DNA from: Methanopyrus sp. SNP6
GTDB lineage: Archaea > JAADCQ01 > Methanopyri > Methanopyrales > Methanopyraceae
Reading direction: 5' to 3'
Length of the DNA stretch: 64,000 bases
Assembly (NCBI RefSeq): GCF_002201895.1
Contig: NZ_CP019436.1
Span: forward strand, 1,091,867-1,155,866
Each line of letters starts with the position of its first letter. Position 1 is the first letter of the stretch. The notes beneath the pieces were generated by a model. That model had not been told where the DNA came from and made no database searches. It saw only the letters and a list, made by a program, of their open reading frames with translations. Of this stretch, positions 34,583-43,362 are shown piece after piece. The translations under genes were made by a program, and so were the position numbers.

Positions 34583-36252
34583 TCCTCCTCGTACGTCGAG
34601 TAGAAGTACGGCGAGACCGCGGCGAACTCCGCGGCGCACGTATCCACCAGTTTATACGTGGCCTCCACACCGATGCCCAGCCGAGCCTCCCGAACCTCGT
34701 CCTCGTCCACCTCGAGCAGCTCTGCTATCTGCTCGTCCGAGAAACCCGTCCGCTTGATCTCCCGAATGAACTCCACGGTCTCCTCATCCGCCTCTCCGGT
34801 CCGGATGAGTTCGAGCAACTCCTCCCTCCTTCGTACTATCTCGCGCTCCATCTCGACGATCCGCTTCACCTTCTCCACGAACCACGGGTCGATTCCGGAG
34901 AGCTCCGAGATCTCTTCCACGCTCATCAGACCGCGCTTAAGCGCGGCGTAGACGTAGAAGATACGGCGGTCGTTCGGCGTCTCGATCTTACGGCGGATCT
35001 CATCCGGATTCGCCTTCAGCTCCTCCGGTGAAGGTCCCAGGCCGGGCTCTCCGATCTCCAACGATCGGATCGCCTTCTGAAGCGCCTCCTCGAACGTTCG
35101 CCCTATGGCCATCACCTCGCCCACGGACTTCATCTCCGTTCCAAGCGTCCGGTTCGCCTCCGGGAACTTATCGAACGGCCACCGTGGGATCTTCACAACC
35201 ACGTAGTCTAGAGCCGGCTCGAACGCCGCGTACGTCTCCCCGGTAACCTGGTTCTCGATCTCGTCCAGTCTCAGCCCGATCGCTATCTTCGCCGCGATCC
35301 GCGCTATCGGGTACCCAGTGGCCTTGGACGCTAGCGCCGACGATCGGCTCACCCTCGGATTCACCTCGATCACCCGATACTCGCCCGTCTCCCGGTTCAG
35401 TGCGAACTGGATGTTACAACCGCCCTCAACACCTAGCGCGTCGATGATGTGTAACGCCGCGCTGCGGAGCGTCTGATGCTCCTCTTCTGTTAGCGTTTGA
35501 GCGGGCGCGACTACGATCGACTCGCCGGTATGCACCCCCATCGGATCCACGTTCTCCATACTGCACACCGTTATGCAGTTACCCGATCCGTCCCTCATTA
35601 CCTCGTACTCTATCTCGGCCCAGCCACCTACGTACTCCTCTATCAGTACCTGGTTCACCCGGCTGTACTCGAGGCCCCGCTCCACTACCATCTTCAGCTC
35701 TTCCTCATCCTCCGCGATCCCGCCGCCCGTACCGCCCAGAGTGTAGGCGGGCCGCACCACCACCGGGTAACCGATTTCCTCCGCTACTTCCTTAGCCTCT
35801 TCCACCGAGGAAACAGCCTCGCTCGTACAGACGGGCTCTCCGATCTTCTCCATGAACGCGCGGAACTCGTCCCGATCTTCGGCCCGTACGATCGTCTCCA
35901 CTGGCGTCCCTAGTACCTCTACGTCGTACTCTTCTAAAACGCCCATCTCGTCGAGCTCGACCGCGATATTGAGACCAGTCTGGCCCCCGAGCGTGGGAAG
36001 GATTCCATCGGGCCTCTCCTCCTCTATGATCTTCGCCACGACCTGGGCGTCCAACGGTTCCAGGTACACTCGGTCCGCCATGTTCGGGTCCGTCATGATC
36101 GTCGCCGGATTGCTGTTCACGAGAACTACTTCAACTCCTTCCTCCCTGAGAGCCTTACACGCCTGAGAACCCGAGTAGTCGAACTCCGCCGCCTGACCCA
36201 CGACGATCGGTCCGGATCCGATGATCAAAACCTTATCCGGAGTCTCGGGCAC
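34558..36252 (-). CDS. carB1: Carbamoyl-phosphate synthase large subunit, N-terminal half (split CarB)
   Basis: 564 residues corresponding to only the first half of bacterial CarB: the carboxyphosphate ATP-grasp domain with [37 protein letters not shown] and [19 protein letters not shown], followed by the helical oligomerisation domain ([11 protein letters not shown]). The carbamoyl-phosphate-forming half is missing, and the frame closes with TAG, so CarB is split into two genes as in Methanocaldococcus. The second half is not in this window. GTG 36252 is 30-38 bases downstream of a good TATA box. It feeds pyrimidine and arginine synthesis. Confidence 0.93.
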   Translation of the reverse strand: MPETPDKVLIIGSGPIVVGQAAEFDYSGSQACKALREEGVEVVLVNSNPATIMTDPNMADRVYLEPLDAQVVAKIIEEERPDGILPTLGGQTGLNIAVELDEMGVLEEYDVEVLGTPVETIVRAEDRDEFRAFMEKIGEPVCTSEAVSSVEEAKEVAEEIGYPVVVRPAYTLGGTGGGIAEDEEELKMVVERGLEYSRVNQVLIEEYVGGWAEIEYEVMRDGSGNCITVCSMENVDPMGVHTGESIVVAPAQTLTEEEHQTLRSAALHIIDALGVEGGCNIQFALNRETGEYRVIEVNPRVSRSSALASKATGYPIARIAAKIAIGLRLDEIENQVTGETYAAFEPALDYVVVKIPRWPFDKFPEANRTLGTEMKSVGEVMAIGRTFEEALQKAIRSLEIGEPGLGPSPEELKANPDEIRRKIETPNDRRIFYVYAALKRGLMSVEEISELSGIDPWFVEKVKRIVEMEREIVRRREELLELIRTGEADEETVEFIREIKRTGFSDEQIAELLEVDEDEVREARLGIGVEATYKLVDTCAAEFAAVSPYFYSTYEEECEALRYD

Positions 36253-36281
36253 GTGAACCCGCTCCTGACCGCTCAGACCGG

Positions 36282-36290
36282 CTTAATAAA
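36282..36290 (-). promoter_or_regulatory. TATA box of carB1
   Basis: TTTATTAAG on the minus strand in an otherwise GC-rich region, preceded by CGG and lying 30-38 bases upstream of the GTG start at 36252, so the leader would be only a few bases. Confidence 0.6.
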
Positions 36291-36632
36291 ACCGACGGAT
36301 GAGTTCGGCGTTGCCTGCGTGCGGGGTCTCTGACGCAACTTTTCGACCCTTAGTCATCTAACTGGGGCGAACGTGCGGAATGAGTCGATCCTCCGGGCAC
36401 GGGTTGTGTGCGTGGATAGTGTGAGGGAAGACACGATATTAGACTGTTCACCGTGAGTGGGGATTGGTAACCCCAATTCAAGCTCATGAGCTTTTCATCG
36501 GGGGAATGTTTTATTGCCCACGGCGAAGGGAAAGGCAGCAGCGTTCACGTTTCGGACGCTTCGGAAAGTTGATATAATGAGACCATGGGTGCCCGGTGCG
36601 AGTGGCGTTTCGTCTCTTCATGGGGCTGAGGA
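36291..36632. other. Gene-free stretch upstream of a decayed gene
   Basis: About 340 bases without a plausible gene. An AATGTTTTATTG element near 36506-36517 looks like a TATA box facing right, toward the remnant starting at 36633; a nearly identical AATGTTTTATG precedes the intact paralogue (37441-37451). Confidence 0.45.
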
Positions 36633-36925
36633 TTGTCGTCAGACCCACAACGTCCAACCAAGGTGCCCTGGGTGAAGGAGATGGCTATCGGACTAATCGC
36701 AGTAATGAGCGTGAAAGCATTGTTTCACGGGTGGGTAGTTGCCACACTCAATCCCACGAACAAGGACTATTTAGTAGTGTCGAATGCGCATCATGCCGCA
36801 CCTGGGACGATTTACGTCCGGGGAATGTCGGAGTATATGTTAAGGATGTACCAAGTACGCTACACTCGAGTACGGACCTCAAAATCACACGTAATATAGT
36901 ACGGTGGGTTTCCCGCCGGTTTTGA
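36633..36925 (+). pseudogene. Frameshifted remnant, paralogue of the membrane-anchored protein at 37592
   Basis: The first frame (from 36633) reads a membrane anchor and then VKALFHGWVVATLNPTNKDY, matching MKVTFHDWVCATLCPRCGDF of the intact gene at 37592. Near 36775-36790 homology switches to another frame, where CRTWDDLRPGNVGVYV matches CQTGADLQPGHVKVYA. The rest of the protein (about 170 residues) is missing. So this is the decayed 5' part of a duplicated gene, with one frameshift and a 3' deletion. A sequencing error cannot explain the missing 3' part. Confidence 0.7.
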
Positions 36926-37002
36926 CGAGACATCTGGCATAAGGAATCAGAGTGGATGACGTCGACGATCGAACACTCTAAGACTAGTCTCTCTCGGACC
37001 AC
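36885..37002 (-). pseudogene. Remnant of the C-terminus of a WDPY-family membrane protein
   Basis: On the minus strand, one frame gives LVKTGGKPTVLYYV and then a stop at 36887-36885. This matches [14 protein letters not shown] and LVKTDGKLTTLHYV near the C-termini of the large membrane proteins at 32519 and 39657. Further upstream another frame (ERLVLECSIVDVIHSDSL) weakly resembles the preceding region of the 39657 protein. The conserved block with WAPFWAV is absent. It overlaps the 3' end of the plus-strand remnant. Confidence 0.55.
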
Positions 37003-37591
37003 TTCGACTACTTCCGGACGCTTCTAAGGCACTACTGGGCGCGCATTACTTCAGGCATGATAGGAACCGTGATAGGAACTCCGGAAGTACCGTCGCAGTT
37101 CAGGATGCGCAGAGTAATCAGCCGAGTTGAGCGTGGGCGTTTACTGGTTCACCGCTCCTTCGAACGTAACGCGACGAGCCTCACCACCACAATAATATAA
37201 TACTATGCCTGTGACTACAGCGGTTGATACGAGCTCTCAGGACCGGTGGCTGCGGGTCACGAGACGGGGGTTAAAAAGTTGGCATCTGAAGGAGATTGGG
37301 TGATTGACGTATCAAAGCAAGATGCAGTAACACGGATAGAGGGGGCGCGGGAGCTCCCCCTGTATCAGCATCCGTAAATAACGTCCATATTACCCATATT
37401 GTTAAAAACCAGTACTACGAGCCCGTCTCGCCCGCCAGGAATGTTTTATGCGCCTGCACTGCCAAACCCACCGCCACAGGATGGACACAGGAACTCAAAG
37501 CCTCTTGGATATTACAACAAGGACTACTATCAGCGACATTACCAGTATGATCACTACTTCCTGTAACATCTCCCTTGCCGGGGGCGTACTA
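37003..37591. other. Gene-free stretch before the AT-rich island
   Basis: Nearly 600 bases with no gene I can support. It contains AT-rich promoter-like patches (ACAATAATATAATAC at 37190-37204; AATGTTTTATG at 37441-37451) and an 11-base inverted repeat at 37335-37366. The frame open from 37448 begins inside the TATA-like patch and is not used as the start of the next gene. Confidence 0.45.
37321..37372. repeat. Nested inverted repeat / hairpin
   Basis: GATAGAGGGGG (37335-37345) pairs with CCCCCTGTATC (37356-37366) with one mismatch around a 10-base loop; outside it, GATGC (37321-37325) pairs with GCATC (37368-37372). It could be a transcription terminator or a recombination scar in the gene-poor junction. 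Confidence 0.55.
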
Positions 37592-38353
37592 ATGCCGCGG
37601 ACGGTGCGATGGATCGGAATAACTAAGATGTTGATAGTGACAGCATTAATTGCTCTCGTAGGCATGAAGGTAACATTTCATGATTGGGTTTGTGCCACAC
37701 TATGTCCCAGGTGTGGTGATTTTATCGTTATGAAAGTAAAACGTGTTCCATGTCAAACAGGTGCCGACTTGCAACCCGGTCACGTTAAAGTTTATGCATA
37801 TTCTTATGGAAATGTTAAATATTTTGAATTTAAGTTTGGGAGGAAAGACTACAGAAAAATCTTAGTTCCACTGATACCTCCTAGAATCACTTCACCCTAC
37901 GTAACTGTGACAGGTAATCTAATTCAGATAAGCAAAATGAGTATCAAAGCACCTTTTAAAGTAATTGTACTTAATGCAAATCCTCGTATTTATGTTGACC
38001 AATACGAGATCAAAGTAAATACCCCATGCAAAATTCTACTAGAACCAAATGCTTTCAAATTCTTTCCACCAGTATTCATTGTAGATGGTAAAGCCACCAG
38101 ATATCCGAACAACGTCTCTTGTCAGAATGTAGCTATAATAATGCCATATAGCATGTCAGTAACACCTGGTAAGATATCATCTACAACTGCGGTCTCTGTA
38201 GTTTCCGTATCCGCAAAGGAACTAAAAGTTAACACCATATCAATATACGCTCCTAAGGGGATAACGATCAAATGGGAGCCACTCAACGTGCTAACCTGGA
38301 CGTCTTACGCGGACATAATGTGGAGATGGCCGTACTGGCCTTACTCACTATAA
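37592..38353 (+). CDS. Membrane-anchored extracytoplasmic protein, unknown function
   Basis: 253 residues. One N-terminal hydrophobic helix (ITKMLIVTALIALVGM), then a beta-rich extracytoplasmic domain starting HDWVCATLCPRCGDF, with two cysteine pairs. No family recognised. The gene is strikingly AT-rich (15 of 60 G+C in 37801-37860). A decayed paralogue of its first third lies at 36633. ATG 37592 is chosen because the longer frame (37448) adds a non-conserved segment that would overlap the promoter-like AT patch. It overlaps the following membrane gene, suggesting an operon. Confidence 0.6.
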   Translation: MPRTVRWIGITKMLIVTALIALVGMKVTFHDWVCATLCPRCGDFIVMKVKRVPCQTGADLQPGHVKVYAYSYGNVKYFEFKFGRKDYRKILVPLIPPRITSPYVTVTGNLIQISKMSIKAPFKVIVLNANPRIYVDQYEIKVNTPCKILLEPNAFKFFPPVFIVDGKATRYPNNVSCQNVAIIMPYSMSVTPGKISSTTAVSVVSVSAKELKVNTISIYAPKGITIKWEPLNVLTWTSYADIMWRWPYWPYSL

Positions 38354-39756
38354 TAACCGCTATCGTGGTCCCGAAAGATTTTCCTACAGTGCCTTATCTT
38401 TCCGTTATTTCCATCTCATCCCTTAAAGCTTCTTCCAACAGCATGCGCTTCGGAGAATTACCCGAATGGGATCCTTATCTTGGTGGTGGCAGGCCCTTAG
38501 CACCGACGCCTTATTACATGTTCTACGCTTTCGGGAGAGTAAGCCTCCTACTGTTAATACTAGGATTGTCAATGTTAATCCTAGTATCTAAAGGTGTTAG
38601 TAAACTTCTACGTACCCTTGTAGCGCTCGGATCTACAACCGTTGGGTTGGTAATTCCTAGCCCACTTCTACCACTTGTTGCTGTATATATTTTGGGAGTA
38701 ATTAGTAACTGTCCACTACGTAGAGCTATTGGATCTGTCGGAATTCCCGATATAGCATTCTGCATAGAAGTAAGTAGAAAAAATCCATCCCTAGCTGTAT
38801 TGATGGTGTCTAGTGCATGTCTAGCGGACATTATATTAGCACTGTTAGGGACCGAATCGAGAGCAGCTCCGTCACTGATTACGGCTTTATTGATCACTAA
38901 AGCGACATTGCTATCAACCTTAATAACATTTGGTGTGTCGTTAGTAATTAAAAATATCGGTTCCACATATAATTGGAAGCGCGTAGGCATAAGTTCGATT
39001 GTTCTGTCCATAGTGCAAATATGCTTATACGCAATACCTACAGCTTCAATTACTCCACTAGTAATAATTTCTACTTTGGGTATAAAATATATTGACCGAT
39101 GGTTATTATTCAAATTTGAGAATGTTAGAAGTCTCAGATTAATAGTATCGGTAATTATGGCAATATTATTCATATTCACCCTCAGTGAAGTTTCACATCC
39201 GAAATTTACCGTATCAAAAGAAATTTCGATAGGATCAGGTATGAAGTACATAATATCGCCTGACCCCTGGTTCACTGAATGCGTTAAGACGATATCGGCA
39301 GGTGAGCCCGTCTGGAACGCGCCGATACCGTTCGAACATCATCTAGCTCCGGCATCCCTGTTGGGGTGCCGGTTGGGAGATCCTAGGGCACTGTCTCCCC
39401 CGTTCCCGACATCGCCGATCCTCATTCAGCCGAGTGTAAAGCTGGTGCTGGTATCGTCTCCGCCAAGATGGGCCGAACTCTCTGCGGAGTCTCTCGAGCT
39501 CGTTAAGACCCTGCGTCCGCACAGCAGCGTGGGGGAACCTCATCTCACGACTCCTCGTAGCATACGTGGCCATGGCCCAGTGGGCCAAATATATGACAGG
39601 TGGTGGTTTAGGGCTACCAGCAAGCGAGGACTGCTGGTGGTTGATGGTAAGGCCACTTACAACCGACCTTCCGCTCCTATTTCTACGATCTTGGCCTTTC
39701 TGAGTATTGTGATGGCCGTTATCGAGGTGAGTAGGAGGAGAAGTGAGAGTGCGTAA
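38272..39756 (+). CDS. Polytopic membrane protein, short relative of the WDPY...GRP family
   Basis: 494 residues with about nine hydrophobic helices. Near the N-terminus, LPEWDPYLGGGRP aligns with [13 protein letters not shown] of the large paralogues, and the C-terminus has YDRWWFRATSKRGLLVVDGKATY, the equivalent of WAPFWAVDGREG...VKTDGK. Start is uncertain: ATG 38272 overlaps the upstream gene by 82 bases, ATG 38326 by 28. Base composition is mosaic: very AT-rich to about 39240, then GC-rich to the end. Its last 100 bases overlap the 3' end of the convergent paralogue. Confidence 0.62.
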   Translation: MGATQRANLDVLRGHNVEMAVLALLTIITAIVVPKDFPTVPYLSVISISSLKASSNSMRFGELPEWDPYLGGGRPLAPTPYYMFYAFGRVSLLLLILGLSMLILVSKGVSKLLRTLVALGSTTVGLVIPSPLLPLVAVYILGVISNCPLRRAIGSVGIPDIAFCIEVSRKNPSLAVLMVSSACLADIILALLGTESRAAPSLITALLITKATLLSTLITFGVSLVIKNIGSTYNWKRVGISSIVLSIVQICLYAIPTASITPLVIISTLGIKYIDRWLLFKFENVRSLRLIVSVIMAILFIFTLSEVSHPKFTVSKEISIGSGMKYIISPDPWFTECVKTISAGEPVWNAPIPFEHHLAPASLLGCRLGDPRALSPPFPTSPILIQPSVKLVLVSSPPRWAELSAESLELVKTLRPHSSVGEPHLTTPRSIRGHGPVGQIYDRWWFRATSKRGLLVVDGKATYNRPSAPISTILAFLSIVMAVIEVSRRRSESA

Positions 39757-41876
39757 GCCTTGCTTTGGTGTCGTTCCCATGCTACGTAGTGTAGTGTAGT
39801 GAGTTTTCCGTCGGTTTTGACGAGCATGTATGGGCCGACGGGACAAGTTTGACCCTCCCGACCGTCTACCGCCCAGAACGGAGCCCAAGCCCAAGGAACA
39901 ACCACGAATCGATGACCTCGCGAATCCAACACGTACTTATCGTTTGACACCCGGTGTAAAGCGTCATGAATTGGGCTGAGCTTCACGCACGACTCTCTGG
40001 CCAGTCTCTTGACTATCGGAGAGTGTAGTGAGTGGTGTACGGGGCCTAGAACGTGAATGTGGTGTGTTATCCTTTTCAGTCGCCGTACTACCTTCGACGG
40101 TGGTCCAGCGTCGAAAGCCCTACTGGAATAGACTACTATCACTTCTTTCGCCTCTTTTGCCAGCTTCTCAGTTTCAGGATAGCCCAGTGCCTCCGAGTCT
40201 ACTACGAGTATATCTCCCGACCACGGTATTTGCTCAGCGGGTAATGATTGCCCACGTTCTACATTATACGGTCGTATCATCGGTATCATCGGAAAGTACC
40301 CGGTGGGAGCACTTCTAACTAAGTTGAGCCACAAAAAGCTATAATTAGTGTATGATCCCACATATATCACTTTGACACTTGTTATTGGAATTACATCCCA
40401 CAATGACAGTGTTGGTTTTTGACTGAAAGTGAATCCAACGATATCGGAGTAGCTTCTAATAGTCTTGATATCGGCTCCATAATCTACACTTGTTAGCGGT
40501 AAGAGAGTCAAAACTTTGCGTGCGATATCCTCATCAAAAAGTTGACACTGACCTGGATGTGCTAGTTGTTCACAACATTCTCTGCCGCCGCTATTGAGAA
40601 ATAAAATAGAAGATAATATTCGTGAGTTCACTTCGGAGCATCCTTGGTAAAATGCGCCTCCCAAAATGTATGTTGGATGTTTGGATAATGTGCTTAATGG
40701 GCATGCTAATGAGAATAATCCTAAATTGGTATTGGATGTTCTGTAATCATGCGAAACGATTGTAGGTGAGGAGAACTCGTATTCAACAATAATTGGGATC
40801 ATTGGTGTGGAACTTACAACTTTTAATATGATACCTACGCTAATAAGGGAAAATATTGCAGAATATGTTGTGGTAGACAATTTTATCTTAGAGAATATTT
40901 TAGGGAGGACTATAATTACGAGCGTACACGTTATTAGTGGCATTCTGTACATATCAAGTTGTGTTAATGTCTTTGATATACCTAATATGGTATAATGAAC
41001 TTTAGGTGATAGAAATACTACTAATCCAAATAACGGAATTAATCCTATTGTTCCAATTACAAACTTCTTCTTGCGTGAAATATTAAGCAGGGATAGTGAT
41101 AGAAATGTTATTGAAGTTACGACTATAGTCGCTAGTACGATATCATACACGTCAAATATTGAAAAACCCATCGTTGTAGATTCAGGCAAATTATCGAATT
41201 CTAACTTACCTACACTACTAGCGAATAATAATACTGGAAAAGTCACTATTATAGGTAGGAAGAAAATGGGGCTGTCTAGAATTCCAGCCACTATCAGGGG
41301 AGGAATAGAATAAATAAAATTTGAATATAATGAAGTTGTCCACAGTACGAAACTAAACATTCTCTTGATTGAATCTTTTAATTTTGAGTTCCATATGATG
41401 ACAGCTATCGCTGCTAGTGAATAAGACATCGTAGTGGCTATTCTTATGTATTTGACTTCGTAAAGAATTGCGATAGGGTATAGCGCTAAATATGCTAGTA
41501 ATGCGACAGTTGCTTCGGCGGAGTTGAGATTAAGTATTTGCAGTATGATCCACACGATTATCGGAGCTAATCGTAAAAGTTCTTCTCCAATGCAAGTTGC
41601 TAGAAAGATATCCTTTACCAAAAATTTATGGATTGCTACTGGCACCATGAATGGTAATATGGGGTAGTTAGCTAATGGTGGTCGTCCTAAATATGAATAC
41701 GGATCCCAATCAGAGCCACTTAATCCATATTTTTCTATCAGATATGCTTTAAGTGATTGTATTGCTAAATCTAAGTAGATAATATGCTTGCCTAAATCCG
41801 GCGCTTCATATTCTACTATAAAATTAAGAATGATTATCGTTACAATAGCCAAAATGGTCGTAATTCTGATTTCCAT
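39657..41876 (-). CDS. Large polytopic membrane protein, WDPY...GRP family, AT-rich copy
   Basis: 739 residues, paralogue of the protein at 32519-34582: GSDWDPYSYLGRPPLANYPILPF near residue 55, around ten helices, a soluble region with VIYVGSYTNYSFLWL, and the C-terminal WAWAPFWAVDGREG and [14 protein letters not shown] followed by a terminal helix. Role unknown; a GT-C-like membrane transferase is possible. The 5' two-thirds are AT-rich (21 of 60 G+C in 41161-41220) while the C-terminal third is near normal (33 of 60 in 39961-40020). It starts inside the end of the upstream minus-strand gene. Confidence 0.68.
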   Translation of the reverse strand: MEIRITTILAIVTIIILNFIVEYEAPDLGKHIIYLDLAIQSLKAYLIEKYGLSGSDWDPYSYLGRPPLANYPILPFMVPVAIHKFLVKDIFLATCIGEELLRLAPIIVWIILQILNLNSAEATVALLAYLALYPIAILYEVKYIRIATTMSYSLAAIAVIIWNSKLKDSIKRMFSFVLWTTSLYSNFIYSIPPLIVAGILDSPIFFLPIIVTFPVLLFASSVGKLEFDNLPESTTMGFSIFDVYDIVLATIVVTSITFLSLSLLNISRKKKFVIGTIGLIPLFGLVVFLSPKVHYTILGISKTLTQLDMYRMPLITCTLVIIVLPKIFSKIKLSTTTYSAIFSLISVGIILKVVSSTPMIPIIVEYEFSSPTIVSHDYRTSNTNLGLFSLACPLSTLSKHPTYILGGAFYQGCSEVNSRILSSILFLNSGGRECCEQLAHPGQCQLFDEDIARKVLTLLPLTSVDYGADIKTIRSYSDIVGFTFSQKPTLSLWDVIPITSVKVIYVGSYTNYSFLWLNLVRSAPTGYFPMIPMIRPYNVERGQSLPAEQIPWSGDILVVDSEALGYPETEKLAKEAKEVIVVYSSRAFDAGPPSKVVRRLKRITHHIHVLGPVHHSLHSPIVKRLARESCVKLSPIHDALHRVSNDKYVLDSRGHRFVVVPWAWAPFWAVDGREGQTCPVGPYMLVKTDGKLTTLHYVAWERHQSKAYALSLLLLLTSITAITILRKAKIVEIGAEGRL

Positions 41877-42436
41877 GTAAATACACCCGAGTACGCGTTC
41901 TCGGGCAGCATACAGATTATGTTCCAGTTTCCTTGTACGAGTACTACTCCGATACCTTTAATTACTTCACCTCTCCCTTTTGCCACTACAAGGCTATTAC
42001 GTGTCGGAATTAGAAGTAAATCTTTTTCAATTTTAACGGCATCTATGCAAGGAAATGATAAACAAATGGGATTTGATGAAATACCATAGTAGGTAACAAT
42101 TGGGTTATCAGAGGATCTCGTTAAGTTGTCATAATTTAGTGTAGGCAACATTGTAACAGGCGCACCGATACTGATCACTCCTACGCGTTTCAGGCCATAT
42201 AGCATTATTTGTCTGCAGTTCACTACAGTTCGTGTTGGAAGATAGGTATCAACTGCAGGTCCTAAAACACTGGGGTACTTGAGTGTTCTAAGGAGATCAT
42301 GTCTATCAAAATATGGATAAATAACTTTCCCTTCTGCTATTTGGTATCTCGGGATAGAGGCTGCGTAAGAGTTCACCAGTGCGAGTGTTGCGATCACTCC
42401 TGCGGCGATGGCTTTAATTTGTTTAGTACCCACCAT
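41840..42436 (-). CDS. Membrane-anchored or secreted protein, unknown function
   Basis: 198 residues. The N-terminal IKAIAAGVIATLALVNSYA is a signal peptide or anchor; the rest is beta-rich with four cysteines and no known domain. By position and layout it parallels the anchored protein at 37592, but I find no convincing motif match. ATG 42436 is preceded by GGTGGAGGTGACAGC, a strong ribosome site; the frame open to 42667 lies antisense-like within the next gene and is excluded. It overlaps the large membrane protein downstream by 37 bases. Confidence 0.6.
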   Translation of the reverse strand: MVGTKQIKAIAAGVIATLALVNSYAASIPRYQIAEGKVIYPYFDRHDLLRTLKYPSVLGPAVDTYLPTRTVVNCRQIMLYGLKRVGVISIGAPVTMLPTLNYDNLTRSSDNPIVTYYGISSNPICLSFPCIDAVKIEKDLLLIPTRNSLVVAKGRGEVIKGIGVVLVQGNWNIICMLPENAYSGVFTWKSELRPFWLL

Positions 42437-42963
42437 GCTGTCACCTCCAACATCACCACCGAAGCTACTGCGACTGAGAATTGTAACGCCACGCTCGGTA
42501 GTGGTACGATAGGCCAGGCTTGGTACTTGTACCAGGCGACTAGGGCGTTGATTGTTGTGGTGATGAGAACCCCTGAGAGAACGGCTAGACGCGATGGCAT
42601 CGGGTCTATTAACGTCCGTAGGAGCCAAGCGACCGTGGTCGACGCTGAGTAAGCGATGTCGGCCCACTGGTCGATCCCGACGAAGATCACTGCGAGGGCG
42701 GAGCCGAGAGCGTACAGGACTATCAGTGCGTCCGTGACTCCGTATGCGAGGAAGATCGGGGCGCCGGTGAAGTACGCGTACAAGTTCCCTGGGACGGGTA
42801 TCGCCAACCCGTACACTAGGACCGCTACGGGAGCAAGGTACCCGAACGAGTACAGCTGAATGAGGGTTCTTGCCGGTCGCTTGACGACCACGTAAATGGT
42901 TGCTAGAAACGGTAAGCTGGTAATCACCGTGTTAACCGTCACTACGGTTTCTGGACTCAGCAT
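42394..42963 (-). CDS. Polytopic membrane protein, unknown function
   Basis: 189 residues, hydrophobic almost throughout, with five or six helices (for example VVTVNTVITSLPFLATIYVV and ALIVLYALGSALAVIFVGI). No charged motif that would identify a transporter or enzyme. It overlaps the neighbours on both sides (43 bases downstream, 32 upstream), so it belongs to a minus-strand operon of membrane genes. GC is near the genome norm here, marking the edge of the AT-rich block. Confidence 0.6.
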   Translation of the reverse strand: MLSPETVVTVNTVITSLPFLATIYVVVKRPARTLIQLYSFGYLAPVAVLVYGLAIPVPGNLYAYFTGAPIFLAYGVTDALIVLYALGSALAVIFVGIDQWADIAYSASTTVAWLLRTLIDPMPSRLAVLSGVLITTTINALVAWYKYQAWPIVPLPSVALQFSVAVASVVMLEVTAWWVLNKLKPSPQE

Positions 42964-43360
42964 ATATCGGTCCTCCGACGATTTTCTCTGTGATTTCCTG
43001 GACGTAAATCCGTAGGGCTCGACTCGTGTCGTCCTCCCGTAGTGCCTCTTCCAGTTCGTCCTCTCGGTCGAGCTTTAAGGACTTCTTTCTGTGCTTCGCG
43101 AGGTTCTCTGCTATTTCCTTTAGTATCTTCTCTCCGGTGATCCTGTAGAGGGCGAGTAGTGCGGCTTCGGCCGCGAGGCTGAATTCTGGTGGCGTCCAAG
43201 GTATCTTTGCGAACACCAGGACGAACGCGAGGACCATCGTAAATAATACGATGAGTGGGGCGAGTGTCATCACGATGGCTGCGATCAGCACGGGAAGGAC
43301 GAAGAACAGGAAGAATAGATAGGCAAGGATTCTAACCGCCTCGCCCGCTTCGATCTTCAT
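42932..43360 (-). CDS. Small membrane protein with charged tail
   Basis: 142 residues: two long hydrophobic segments (residues about 10-55), an amphipathic part, then a highly charged helix (AKHRKKSLKLDREDELEEAL) that looks like a coiled coil on the cytosolic side. Family not recognised. ATG 43360 lies two bases after the stop of the nucleotidyltransferase gene, with GGTGA inside that gene as ribosome site, so it is probably co-transcribed with it. Confidence 0.6.
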   Translation of the reverse strand: MKIEAGEAVRILAYLFFLFFVLPVLIAAIVMTLAPLIVLFTMVLAFVLVFAKIPWTPPEFSLAAEAALLALYRITGEKILKEIAENLAKHRKKSLKLDREDELEEALREDDTSRALRIYVQEITEKIVGGPIYAESRNRSDG

Positions 43361-43362
43361 GT

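Noticed and set aside
36596-36925. Open frame of 109 codons as an intact gene
   Set aside because: Homology to the gene at 37592 is split between this frame and the one at 36633, so it is a frameshifted remnant.
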